From contig JAJYSZ010000020.1 in assembly GCA_021793315.1 (NCBI GenBank), forward strand, positions 1 through 40,223: a stretch of 40,223 bases of DNA, in the 5' to 3' direction. Both the position numbers and the translations under genes were made by a program. Within the stretch, counting starts at the first letter, position 1. Each line of letters begins with the position of its first letter. Under the pieces are notes generated by a model. That model worked only from the letters and a program-made list of their open reading frames with translations, ran no database searches and was not told the DNA's origin. Below, in pieces: positions 16,940 to 25,106 of the stretch. Source of the DNA: Bacillota bacterium. GTDB lineage: Bacteria; Bacillota; Sulfobacillia; JAJZYS01; JAJYTV01.

Positions 16940-18162
16940 GCAGGCAAGAAGGAGACCGCCGCATCGACTGGGCCCAGGACCACATGCCGATCCTGGAGGC
17001 CCTTCTCAAGGAACGGCGTGAGGAGCAGCCGCTGCAGGGCGAGCGCGTCGGTATCGCGCTGCACCTCGAGGCCAAGACGGCGCGTCTCGCCCTGGCGCTC
17101 AAGGAGCTCGGAGCAGAGGTCGCGATCGCCGGTTCCAACCCGCTGTCGACGCAGGACGCCGTCGCCGAGGCTCTCGCCGCACGCGGCGTGCACGTCTACG
17201 CGCGCCACGGCGCCGCGGTGGAGGAGTATTTCCGCTATCTCGACCAGGTGCTCTCGCACCGGCCGACGCTGGTGGTCGACGACGGCGGGGACCTCGTCAC
17301 CCGCCTTCACCTGACACAGCCCGAGCTGCTCGAGGGGCTGCGGGGCGGCACTGAGGAGACGACGACCGGACTTGTGCGGCTGCGTGCCATGCACGCGGCG
17401 GGCGAGCTCAAGGCGCCGATGATCGCCGTCAACGACGCCAAGATGAAGCACCTGTTCGACAACCGCTTCGGTACCGGTCAGTCCGCGCTGGAGGCCGTGA
17501 TGCACGCCACCAACCTGACGATCGCCGGGCGCTACGCACTCGTCGTCGGCTTCGGCCAGTGCGGCAAGGGCGTCGCGCAGCGGCTCAGGGGGCTCGGAGC
17601 GCGCGTTGGTGTCGTCGACATCGATCCCGTGAAGATGAACGAAGCCTGGCTCGACGGCTACGACGTTGGCACGATGCACGACCTCTCGCCGAAGGCGGAC
17701 ATCGTCATCACCGTCACCGGCGCCTTGCGCGTCGTGCGCCGGGAGCATCTTGAGCGCATGCGCGACGGCGTTCTCCTGGCGAATGCCGGCCATTTCGACG
17801 TCGAGATCGACAAGCAGGCGCTGGCGGACCTCGCGTCGTCCGTCGAGCGCGTGCGCGACAGCGTCGACGCCTATCGCCTGCCGGACGGGCGCCGCTTCTA
17901 CCTGCTCGCCGAGGGTCGCCTCGTCAATCTCGCGGCCGGCGACGGACATCCGGCCGAGATCATGGACCTGTCGTTCGCTGTGCAGGCCCTCGCCTTGCTC
18001 CATGTCGTGGGGCACCGCCTGCCGCCTGGCGTCCATGCGTATCCCGACGAGCTGGATGACCAGGTCGCGAAGCTCTCGCTTACGGCGCGCGGCATCGGGC
18101 TCGAGGTGGAGACCGAGGAGCAGGTGCGCTACCGTGCCACCTGGCGCGAAGGTACCCAGTGA
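16936..18162 (+). CDS. ahcY: S-adenosylhomocysteine / S-inosylhomocysteine hydrolase
   Basis: This NAD-dependent hydrolase removes the product inhibitor of methyltransferases. It has 408 residues, the compact archaeal/Thermotoga form lacking the classical insert. It shows EETTTGLVRL, the substrate-binding NDAKMKHLFDNRFGTGQS, the NAD loop VGFGQCGKGVA, ANAGHFDVEID and GDGHPAEIMDLSFAVQAL, where classical enzymes read GHPSFVMSNSF. Compact enzymes of this type include S-inosylhomocysteine hydrolase of methanogens, which works after a deaminase. Because an MtaD/DadD-type deaminase follows with a 4-base overlap, the inosyl substrate is plausible; sequence alone does not decide. Confidence 0.85.
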   Translation: MSRQEGDRRIDWAQDHMPILEALLKERREEQPLQGERVGIALHLEAKTARLALALKELGAEVAIAGSNPLSTQDAVAEALAARGVHVYARHGAAVEEYFRYLDQVLSHRPTLVVDDGGDLVTRLHLTQPELLEGLRGGTEETTTGLVRLRAMHAAGELKAPMIAVNDAKMKHLFDNRFGTGQSALEAVMHATNLTIAGRYALVVGFGQCGKGVAQRLRGLGARVGVVDIDPVKMNEAWLDGYDVGTMHDLSPKADIVITVTGALRVVRREHLERMRDGVLLANAGHFDVEIDKQALADLASSVERVRDSVDAYRLPDGRRFYLLAEGRLVNLAAGDGHPAEIMDLSFAVQALALLHVVGHRLPPGVHAYPDELDDQVAKLSLTARGIGLEVETEEQVRYRATWREGTQ

Positions 18163-19448
18163 TCAGGCTGGAAGCCGCCACGCTGCTCACGCCCGAGCAG
18201 CAGATTCCGGACGGCGTGCTGATGCTGGACGGGCCGCGCATCGCCTATGCAGGCCCGGCCGCCGACGCGCCGCCCGCGGCACCGTACGACGAGGTCTCGC
18301 GCCTGCCCGGGCGCGTCATCATCCCCGGCTTCGTCAACACCCACACGCATCTCGCGATGCAGCTCCTGCGTGGCATAGCGGACGACGTGCCCCTGATGCC
18401 CTGGCTCGAGGAGCACGTCTGGCCGATCGAGGCCCGCATGACCCCGGAGGACATCCTCCAGGGCACGCGGCTGGCTCTGCTCGAGGCAGTGGCGTCCGGC
18501 GTCACCTGCGTCAACGACATGTACGGTTCGATGGACCGCGTCGCGGAGGCGATCGGGGAGTCCGGCATCCGCGGCATGATCACGCAGGGCCTGATCGGCG
18601 CCCAGGATCCCGAACGGGAGAGCCTGCGCCGCGGCGTCGCGCTCTACGAACGCTGGCAGGGCGGCCTCGGCGGTCGCCTGCGCGTCGCGATGGGGCCCCA
18701 TGCCCCGTACACCTGCCCGCCGGACTACCTGAAGGAGGTCGCGGACTACGCGACCGCCCTGCACGCGCCGGTGCACATCCACCTCGCGGAAACGCGCGGC
18801 GAGACCCAGGAGCTCCTGCGGCAGGGCACGACGCCCGCGCAGGTCCTGACGTCGAGCGGCCTTTCCCGTGCGCACGTCGTCGCCGCGCACGCCGTCTTCC
18901 CGGCCGAGGGCGACATCGATCGCCTCGCGGGGCTTGATCTCGGCATCGCGCATTGCCCGATCTCGAACCTTAAGCTCGGTTGTGGCTTCGCCCCGACGCG
19001 CAGGCTGCGGGAGGCGGGCGTGCCGGTCGGCATCGGCTCGGACGGTGCCGCCAGCGCCAACGTCCTCGATCCCTTCCTGAGCATGAAGGCCGCCGCCTGG
19101 ATCGCGAAGGGCACCGCCGAGGATGCGGCGGCCCTCACGGCCAAGGACGTGCTGCGCATGGCCACGCGCGAGGGTGCCCTGGCCCTGGGCTGGCCGGAAC
19201 TCGGCGCGCTCGAGCCCGGCTGCCTGGCGGACGCCGTCGTCGTCGATCTGCGCTCCTTCGCCGTGCAGCCGGTCTTCGACCCCTACTCGGCGCTCGTCTA
19301 CACGGCCACGGCCCAGCAGGTGGAACGGGTCTACGCCTCCGGCCGCCTCGTCTATAGCGATGGGCGCCACCTCCTGGTGGACGCGGCGGAGGTGCTCGCC
19401 TCCGCCCGGGCCAGCGCGGATCGGCTCGCCGGGACGCCTCTCCTCTAG
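18159..19448 (+). CDS. mtaD: 5-methylthioadenosine/S-adenosylhomocysteine deaminase
   Basis: This amidohydrolase is expected to convert MTA to methylthioinosine and SAH to S-inosylhomocysteine, releasing ammonia. Its 429 residues carry the metal ligands NTHTHLAMQLLRG, HIHLAET, AHAVF and GSDGAASAN, plus LGWPELGALEPGCLADAVVVD, the composite-domain closing strand. MPWLEEHVWPIEA and APYTCPPDYL are typical of the MtaD/DadD group. The GTG start overlaps the ahcY stop. 5'-deoxyadenosine is another known substrate of the group. A strong hairpin 12 bases downstream ends the unit. Confidence 0.9.
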   Translation: MIRLEAATLLTPEQQIPDGVLMLDGPRIAYAGPAADAPPAAPYDEVSRLPGRVIIPGFVNTHTHLAMQLLRGIADDVPLMPWLEEHVWPIEARMTPEDILQGTRLALLEAVASGVTCVNDMYGSMDRVAEAIGESGIRGMITQGLIGAQDPERESLRRGVALYERWQGGLGGRLRVAMGPHAPYTCPPDYLKEVADYATALHAPVHIHLAETRGETQELLRQGTTPAQVLTSSGLSRAHVVAAHAVFPAEGDIDRLAGLDLGIAHCPISNLKLGCGFAPTRRLREAGVPVGIGSDGAASANVLDPFLSMKAAAWIAKGTAEDAAALTAKDVLRMATREGALALGWPELGALEPGCLADAVVVDLRSFAVQPVFDPYSALVYTATAQQVERVYASGRLVYSDGRHLLVDAAEVLASARASADRLAGTPLL

Positions 19449-19460
19449 GATCGGTCCTTT

Positions 19461-19499
19461 GGCGGCGGACCCGGAACTGGGCCCGCCGCCAACATTTTG
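19461..19499 (+). terminator. Intrinsic terminator after mtaD
   Basis: GGCGGCGG (19461-19468) pairs with CCGCCGCC (19483-19490), with some further pairing in the loop, followed by AACATTTTG. Confidence 0.75.
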
Positions 19500-19565
19500 T
19501 CAATGCGGTCCGCCCGCCTGTCCGTTTCAATGAAAGGGACGGGACAAGGCAGGGAGGACTTTCTT

Positions 19566-20549
19566 TTGCGACGCCTGATCTTCGATTTCGGCACCGAGAA
19601 CGTGCGCATGAGCGTGGAGGGCGGCCGGCGCCCACCGCTCAGCGAGCCGGCGGTCGTGGCGCATCGCATGACCGGTGACGTCGTCGCAGTGGGCGAACAG
19701 GCCTTGCGCATGCTAGGCCGGACACCGGACGGACTCGAGGCGGAACGGCCCTTCACGCGCGGCGGCGTGCGCTCGCAGAAGCTTGCCGAAGCGCTACTCA
19801 AAAATCTTCTGGCCCGCGTGGGCGGGCACGGCTTCAGGCGACCGGAGATCTGGATCGCGCTCGGCGCCGGCGCAAGCGCCATCGACCGCCGCGGCCTTGG
19901 CGTCCTGGCCCAGCACGCCGGCGCTGCCCGCGTGCGCTACTGCTCGCTCTCGGCCTGCAAGGCCCTCGGCCTCGAGCTGCCCCTCTTTCAGCCTATGGGC
20001 ACCCTGCTCATAGACGTCGGCGCCAGCTGCACCCGCGTCGACCTCCTTTCGCTCGGCCACTCGGTGGCCCACCACAAAGTGGAGGCGGCGGGCGACCAGA
20101 TCGACGAGGCGATCGCACGCCTGATGCGCGAGCGCTACAACCTGATGGTGGGCAGCGCAACGTCGCAGGCGATCAAGCACGCCCTGATCGGTGACGGCGC
20201 CGACCACGCGACCGCAAACGGCCGGGACCTCGTGACCGGCCTGCCGCATTCCGTGACCTTGGAGCGCTCAGAGGTGCTGCCGTCCGTCGAGCTCTTGGCA
20301 GACCAGATCGCGCATGCGGTGCGCGAGCTCCTGCGGGACGTCTCGCCGGAACTCGTCGCCGACCTTGCGGATCACGGCGTGTTCCTGACGGGCGGCGGCT
20401 CCCACTTCGGTGCCCTGGCGGACATGCTGCAGGGCCGCCTCGACCTGCCGCTGCACCTGGACGTCAATCCGGAAGAGACGATCTGCAAGGGGCTGCAGCT
20501 GGCCCTCGACCCGAAGTACGGCAGCCGGCTGCAACTGCGGACGGCCTGA
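19566..20549 (+). CDS. MreB/Mbl-like actin homologue with altered phosphate loops
   Basis: The 327-residue protein aligns along its length with MreB: an N-terminal strand ending in DFGTEN, EPAVVAHR, AVGEQALRMLGRTP, GRDLVTGLPHSVTL and the adenosine motif FLTGGGSHFGALADML. The phosphate-1 loop (usually DLGTANT) reads DFGTENV. The phosphate-2 loop (usually DIGGGTTE) reads DVGASCTR at residues 150-157, so the two glycines and the catalytic glutamate are missing. It may bind nucleotide weakly or not hydrolyse it, and could cap or regulate a normal MreB elsewhere. No mreC/mreD is near. The TTG start sits 8 bases after GGGAGG and the protein lacks the usual N-terminal amphipathic extension. Confidence 0.75.
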   Translation: MRRLIFDFGTENVRMSVEGGRRPPLSEPAVVAHRMTGDVVAVGEQALRMLGRTPDGLEAERPFTRGGVRSQKLAEALLKNLLARVGGHGFRRPEIWIALGAGASAIDRRGLGVLAQHAGAARVRYCSLSACKALGLELPLFQPMGTLLIDVGASCTRVDLLSLGHSVAHHKVEAAGDQIDEAIARLMRERYNLMVGSATSQAIKHALIGDGADHATANGRDLVTGLPHSVTLERSEVLPSVELLADQIAHAVRELLRDVSPELVADLADHGVFLTGGGSHFGALADMLQGRLDLPLHLDVNPEETICKGLQLALDPKYGSRLQLRTA

Positions 20550-20553
20550 GCCT

Positions 20554-20993
20554 CTAGGCGATCCCCTGGCCGTCCGCCAGCCGGTAGATCCATTCCTCGA
20601 CGTCCTGGGCGCGCGCGGACGAGTAGCCGTGATCCTCGCCGCACGCGGCGAAGATCGGCCTCGCGCCGTCCACCGCCAGGAACTGCCGCAGGGCCTCCTG
20701 CGCGGTGCCCCGGTGCCAATGCACCGCCCGAGCCGGTAACCGACCTCACGCCGTCCGCCGTGGACGCGGGAGCCCATGTGGCCTCCCAGGTGCCCGTCCG
20801 CCAGGATAGTCCGCATGATGACCTTGGGGTCGTGCAGGATGGCCTGCCAATGGGCGAGGAACACGGCCCGATTCGCCGGGTCGTCGGTGCCGAAGGCAGC
20901 CATGCGATTGGCCTCCTGATCGCGCTGATGCCGGCAGAATGCGTCGAGATCGCCCGCGTCCATGTGTCGCAGTACCACCCCGGCCAATGCCAC
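20554..20993 (-). pseudogene. Frameshifted GNAT N-acetyltransferase remnant
   Basis: Reading on the minus strand from about 20993 (GTG) or 20987 (TTG), the N-terminal half is a normal GNAT start: LRHMDAGDLDAFCRHQRD, EANRMAAFGTDDPANR, HWQAILHDPKVIMRTIL and REVGYRLGRC. At 20719-20720 one base is missing; the next frame continues exactly as expected with WHRGTAQEALRQFLAVDGARPIFA. The end then departs from the family: instead of the acetyl-CoA helix with an N..S..V pattern it reads ACGEDHGYSSARAQDVEEW to a TAG at 20554-20556. So the gene has lost both frame and normal C-terminus. It lies downstream of comB on the same strand. Confidence 0.6.
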
Positions 20994-21090
20994 ACTCCCT
21001 TCGCCAGCACGCACGCGTCAGGCGCGGAAACGCCCACGAGGGAACGGCCAGGCTCTCGGCAGGAATCGTGTCCCGACAACGGGAAAGGGC

Positions 21091-21813
21091 TTACGAACGA
21101 CGCCAGGGCGTGAGTCGGGTCTTGTCGCGCCCGTCGCGGACCGGCAGGACGCGGCCGCGTCCGAGCCTCGCCGCGATCGCGATGTCCGCCTCGAATCCCG
21201 CCTCGATCAGCCGCACCCCGTGCGGCGTCATGCGCAGGGCGCCCTCGAGCCCGCGCCGGCGCGCCTGGAAGGCGGCGCAGGCGGTGAGCAGCAGGTCGTC
21301 GAGGTCCGCGTCCGGCACGAGTGCCGCGATCGCGCCGGCGGTGAGCGCATCCTCATAGGAGAACTGGCCGTCGGTGCCGCTCATCACGATCAGGGCCTCT
21401 TGCGCATCCTGGTCGAGAAGCCATTGCGCCGCCAGCGGCGCCGTTGTCAGGGCCGCAAAGGCCACCGACTTGGCGGAGCGTGCCCGTGCGAGGGCGAGGG
21501 TGCCGTTGGTCGTGGTCAGTACGACCTCCCGCCCGCGCACCAGGCGCCGCCCGTACTCCCGCGGCGAGTTGCCGGCGTCGAAGCCGGGCACCGGGCGCAT
21601 GCCGCGCTCGCCGCCGAGCACCGCACCTGGCAGGCGATCGCGCAGGGCGAACGCCTCGTCGACGCCCGCCACCGGCCGGACCGCCAGGGCGCCAGCCGCC
21701 AAGGCGGCAGCCGCCGTGGTGGCGGCGCGCAGGGTGTCGATCGCGACCACCGGCAGTCCCCTGGCTGCGGACGGAAAGAGGGACTGGGCTATCGCCACTC
21801 CCTTGAGCCGCAC
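21091..21813 (-). CDS. comB: 2-phosphosulfolactate phosphatase ComB
   Basis: ComB is a Mg-dependent phosphatase that releases 3-sulfolactate from phosphosulfolactate. In methanogens it serves coenzyme M synthesis; in Bacillus the homologue relates to sulfolactate accumulated in spores. The 240-residue protein shows AIDTLRAATT, FDAGNSPREY, the signature TTTNGTLAL and SYEDALTAGAI. ComA, which makes the substrate, is not in the window. The GTG at 21813 was chosen because an AGGAG-type site lies about 8 bases upstream; a longer start at 21870 would overlap the divergent phosphatase gene. Confidence 0.88.
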   Translation of the reverse strand: MRLKGVAIAQSLFPSAARGLPVVAIDTLRAATTAAAALAAGALAVRPVAGVDEAFALRDRLPGAVLGGERGMRPVPGFDAGNSPREYGRRLVRGREVVLTTTNGTLALARARSAKSVAFAALTTAPLAAQWLLDQDAQEALIVMSGTDGQFSYEDALTAGAIAALVPDADLDDLLLTACAAFQARRRGLEGALRMTPHGVRLIEAGFEADIAIAARLGRGRVLPVRDGRDKTRLTPWRRS

Positions 21814-21860
21814 CGAAACCACTCCTTCTCCCGGAACTCGAAGACGATGGAGGAAACGCC

Positions 21861-22466
21861 TTGCCTTCACTCTACCTGATCCGGCACGGTCGTACCGAAT
21901 GGAACCGGCTCTGGCGCATCCAGGGCGACATGGACGTCCCGTTGGACGGAGAAGGACGACGGCAGGCCGGGGCCCTTGCCAAGGCGCTCGAGGCCGTACC
22001 GCTGAAAGCCGTCTACGCGAGTCCCCTGCAGCGCGCCGTGGAAACCGCCTCGGCGCTCGCCGTGGCGCACGGCGTGCCGCTCCAGCTCGACCCGCGCCTC
22101 AAGGAGCGCAACTGGGGCGCGTATCAGGGTATGCGGCGCGAGGAAGCGGCACTGGCCTACGCCGAGGCCGAGGCGGATCTGCGCGCCGACCCGCGCACGG
22201 CCCGGCCGCCGGGCGGCGAAAGCTTCGCCGATCTGAGCCAGCGCGCCGAGGCTGCCCTGCGCGAGATCGCCGCCAGGGAAGAGGGATCGGTGGCCATCGT
22301 CTGCCATGGCGGTACCATCGTGGCCGGCCTGATGGCCCTGCTTGGACTCGAGAGCTGGCCGAGGATCCGCTTTGTCGTCGACAACGCCAGCATCTCGCTG
22401 CTCGACGTCACCCCGGACGGGAGGGTGGTAACCCATTACGTCAACCGATGCGACCACCTGGCTTGA
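21861..22466 (+). CDS. Histidine phosphatase family protein (phosphoglycerate-mutase-like)
   Basis: This 201-residue protein is of the RHG family: LIRHGRTEWN with the phospho-acceptor His9, ASPLQRAVETA, KERNWGAYQG with the acidic residue, and VAIVCHGGTI with the second histidine. It is a phosphatase or phosphoglycerate mutase-like enzyme; candidates include alpha-ribazole phosphatase and broad sugar-phosphate phosphatase. No cobalamin genes are near to favour the former. The TTG start is 8 bases after GGAGG. Its 3' end overlaps the start of the helicase gene by about 30 bases. Confidence 0.85.
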   Translation: MPSLYLIRHGRTEWNRLWRIQGDMDVPLDGEGRRQAGALAKALEAVPLKAVYASPLQRAVETASALAVAHGVPLQLDPRLKERNWGAYQGMRREEAALAYAEAEADLRADPRTARPPGGESFADLSQRAEAALREIAAREEGSVAIVCHGGTIVAGLMALLGLESWPRIRFVVDNASISLLDVTPDGRVVTHYVNRCDHLA

Positions 22467-25065
22467 CCGCCCATTCGTCGCCGTAGATCTTGAGACGACC
22501 GGCTCGAGCGCCTCCCAGGACGCGATCATGGAGATCGGCGCGGCCCGCTTCTCGGGCGGCCAGGTGACCGAGGAATGGTCCACCCTGGTCGATCCGGGTC
22601 GCCCGATCCCGCCCTTCATCCGCCAGCTCACGGGCATCGACGCCAAGATGGTGCGCGGCCAGCCCGGGGTGCAGGAAGCCCTTGCGGGCCTGCGCGCCTT
22701 TGTCGGCCAGGACCTCGTCGTGGCCCACAACGCGCCCTTCGACATCGGCTTTCTCGTGGCCAGCGGCTGGGACCGCTCGCATCCCGTGCTGGACAGCCTC
22801 GATCTCTTCCGCATTGCGCATCCCGATCTGCAGAGCCACGGACTGGCCGCCGGCGCGACGCGCTACGGCCTCGAGTTCCGCCATCACCGGGCGGGGGAGG
22901 ACGCCCGGGTGACGGCGCAGCTGGTCGGCATCCTGCGCGACGAGCTGCGCCGGGAGGATCCGGCCCTGCTCGGCTTCGTCGCGCGCCTTCTCGACGGCCT
23001 GGAAGATCCCCTGGCCGCCACCTTGCGCGCCGCGGCGGATCTCAACCCGACCGACCAGGTCTGGCAGCCCAGGCGCCCGAACTGGGAGTTCCCGCTGCCA
23101 CCGTCGCCGCGCATGCCGGTCGACGCCCCCGCGGCGCTCGCGGAAGGCAGCCCGCTGATCGCGTCCCTCGGCCTCGAGCGCCGCGAGAGCCAGCGCGAGC
23201 TCCTGGAGATGGTGGACGAGACCCTCACCGAAGGCGGTTTCCTCGTCGCCGAGGCCCCGACCGGCACCGGCAAGAGTCTGGCGTACCTTCTGCCCGCGAT
23301 GGCGTTTGCCTTGCGCACAGACACCAAGGTGGTGGTGTCCACCGGCACCAGGAACCTGCAGGAGCAGCTGCTGCACAAGGACCTGCCGTCACTTCTGGCG
23401 GCGACCGGCTGGCCGGTGCGGGCGCATCTCCTCAAGGGCCGGCAGAACTATCTCTGCCTATGGCGTTGGCAGGGCGAGGTGGCGCAGGCCCTCGCGCAGC
23501 TGCCGAGCGACGAGCGCCTGCAGCTCGCAAAGATCGCCTTCTGGCTGCAACGCACCGAAAGCGGCGAGCGCTCGGAGGTGCAGATCGAGGCGGACCTCTG
23601 GTCCAGGATCGAGGCGACCGCCGACACCTGCAGCGGCGAGCGCTGTGCGGCCTACCGCGACTGCTACTTCTTCGGCGCGCGCCGCAGAGCGGAACTTGCC
23701 CACCTGATCGTCGTCAACCACGCCCTCCTGCTCTCGGACGCGGCCAGCGGCCAGAGCGTCCTGCCGCCCTTCGAGCATCTGATCGTCGACGAGGCGCACG
23801 GCCTGGACGCGGCGGCCACCGACCACCTCGGCGGCGAGCTGTCGCTGCGCGAGATGCGCCGCCGGGGTCAGCGGGCGGCCGCCATCGGCGGCACCGCCTG
23901 CCGCGATGCCCAGCGCGGCGTCCAGGAGCACGCTCAAGCGGCCGTGGCCGCGGTGCGCGGCCAGTTCGCGGGCCGCCGCAGCATCCGCCTCAAGCCCGAG
24001 TTCCTCGCGTCCGAGGCGGGCGGGCCCTTCCGGGAGGAGCTTGCGGCCCTCGCCCTGGCGCTCGCGGATCTCGCCCGGGCCGCGGAAGGCGTGGCGCAGG
24101 GCGCGGGCGAGCATCAGCAGGCCGAGCTGCGCGCCCTCGCCGAGTCCGCGCAGCGCGACGTCGGCCTCTGCAACCGCGTTCTGCTCGCAGATCCCGCGGA
24201 CGTGGTCTGGTGCGACCTGCCCGACCGCGACGAGCCGAGCTTCCACACGGCGCCGCTCTATCCAGGCGATCTCCTGCAGGAGACCCTGTTCGGGCGCCTG
24301 CGCTCGGCTGTCCTCACTTCGGCCACTCTGGCGGTCGGGGACGACTTCCGCTTCCTCCTGCACCCGATCGGGCTGGCGGACGATCCTCGCGTGCACAGGA
24401 CGGTGCTGCCGACGCCGTTCTTCTTCCGGGACCAGTGCGCCCTGCTCGTCCCGAACGACCTGCCCGAGCCGAAGGAGCCAAGCTTCGACAGCCGTGCGCA
24501 GGACGTGCTCCTCCAGGCGCTTGCCACCGCCGGAGGGCGCACGCTCGTGCTGTTCACGGCGCACCGGCAGCTGCGCGCCTTCGCGACAGCCCTGCGCGAG
24601 CCGCTCGAGGCCCTCGGCCTCAAACTGCTGGCCCAAGGGGTGGACGGGCCCCGCTCGCGCCTCCTGGACGCCCTGCGCCAGGACGAACGCGTCGTCGTGT
24701 TCGGCGCGCAGAGCTTCTGGGAAGGCGTCGACGTCGTGGGCTCTGCCCTCGCACTCGTCGTGCTGGTCAAACTGCCGTTCCAACCGCCGGACAGGCCGGT
24801 CTGGGAGGCGCGTCAGGAGGCGATCGAAGCCGAGGGCCGCTCTTCCTTCAACGAGATCAGCCTGCCGGACGCGGCCTTGCGACTCAAGCAGGGCTTCGGA
24901 CGCCTCATCCGCTCCACGACCGATCAGGGGGCGGTGCTCGTCCTCGACCGCCGGCTCGCGACCGCCCGCTACGGCCGCTATCTGCTGGACGCCCTGCCAG
25001 ACGCCCAGCGGGTCATCGGGCCGGCCGACGAAGTCTTGGCCCGGCTCGAACGCTTCCTGCCATGA
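22435..25065 (+). CDS. dinG: DinG-family helicase with N-terminal 3'-5' exonuclease domain
   Basis: A DnaQ-like exonuclease is fused to an XPD/DinG helicase. Exo I is DLETTG (Asp18, Glu20), Exo II HNAPFDIGF, Exo III HHRAGEDARVTAQL. Helicase motifs are APTGTGKS (about residue 280), VVVSTGTRNLQEQL, VDEAHGL and QGFGRLIRS. Four cysteines (NYLC, TCSGERC, YRDC) could hold a [4Fe-4S] cluster. The first in-frame ATG (22528) would delete Exo I, and no ATG, GTG or TTG exists between it and the in-frame stop at 22429-22431. ATT at 22435, 9 bases after GGGAGGG (22419-22425), is the best start and gives 876 residues. It probably acts in DNA repair or R-loop removal. Confidence 0.88.
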   Translation: MTSTDATTWLDRPFVAVDLETTGSSASQDAIMEIGAARFSGGQVTEEWSTLVDPGRPIPPFIRQLTGIDAKMVRGQPGVQEALAGLRAFVGQDLVVAHNAPFDIGFLVASGWDRSHPVLDSLDLFRIAHPDLQSHGLAAGATRYGLEFRHHRAGEDARVTAQLVGILRDELRREDPALLGFVARLLDGLEDPLAATLRAAADLNPTDQVWQPRRPNWEFPLPPSPRMPVDAPAALAEGSPLIASLGLERRESQRELLEMVDETLTEGGFLVAEAPTGTGKSLAYLLPAMAFALRTDTKVVVSTGTRNLQEQLLHKDLPSLLAATGWPVRAHLLKGRQNYLCLWRWQGEVAQALAQLPSDERLQLAKIAFWLQRTESGERSEVQIEADLWSRIEATADTCSGERCAAYRDCYFFGARRRAELAHLIVVNHALLLSDAASGQSVLPPFEHLIVDEAHGLDAAATDHLGGELSLREMRRRGQRAAAIGGTACRDAQRGVQEHAQAAVAAVRGQFAGRRSIRLKPEFLASEAGGPFREELAALALALADLARAAEGVAQGAGEHQQAELRALAESAQRDVGLCNRVLLADPADVVWCDLPDRDEPSFHTAPLYPGDLLQETLFGRLRSAVLTSATLAVGDDFRFLLHPIGLADDPRVHRTVLPTPFFFRDQCALLVPNDLPEPKEPSFDSRAQDVLLQALATAGGRTLVLFTAHRQLRAFATALREPLEALGLKLLAQGVDGPRSRLLDALRQDERVVVFGAQSFWEGVDVVGSALALVVLVKLPFQPPDRPVWEARQEAIEAEGRSSFNEISLPDAALRLKQGFGRLIRSTTDQGAVLVLDRRLATARYGRYLLDALPDAQRVIGPADEVLARLERFLP

Positions 25066-25070
25066 ATCGG

Positions 25071-25104
25071 ACCACCCCTGCATAGCCCTGGGGCAGGGGG
25101 TGGT
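25071..25104 (+). promoter_or_regulatory. Hairpin covering the ribosome site of the next gene
   Basis: ACCACCCCTGC (25071-25081) pairs with GCAGGGGGTGGT (25093-25104, one bulged G). The 3' arm contains the only G-rich ribosome site for the ATG at 25107. No T-run follows. It could restrict translation or act as a 3' mRNA barrier for dinG. Confidence 0.45.
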
Positions 25105-25106
25105 GC

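Noticed and set aside
22575-25085. Second long plus-strand frame across the dinG gene
   Set aside because: Composition is Arg/Gly/Pro-rich without motifs; the overlapping frame contains all exonuclease and helicase motifs.
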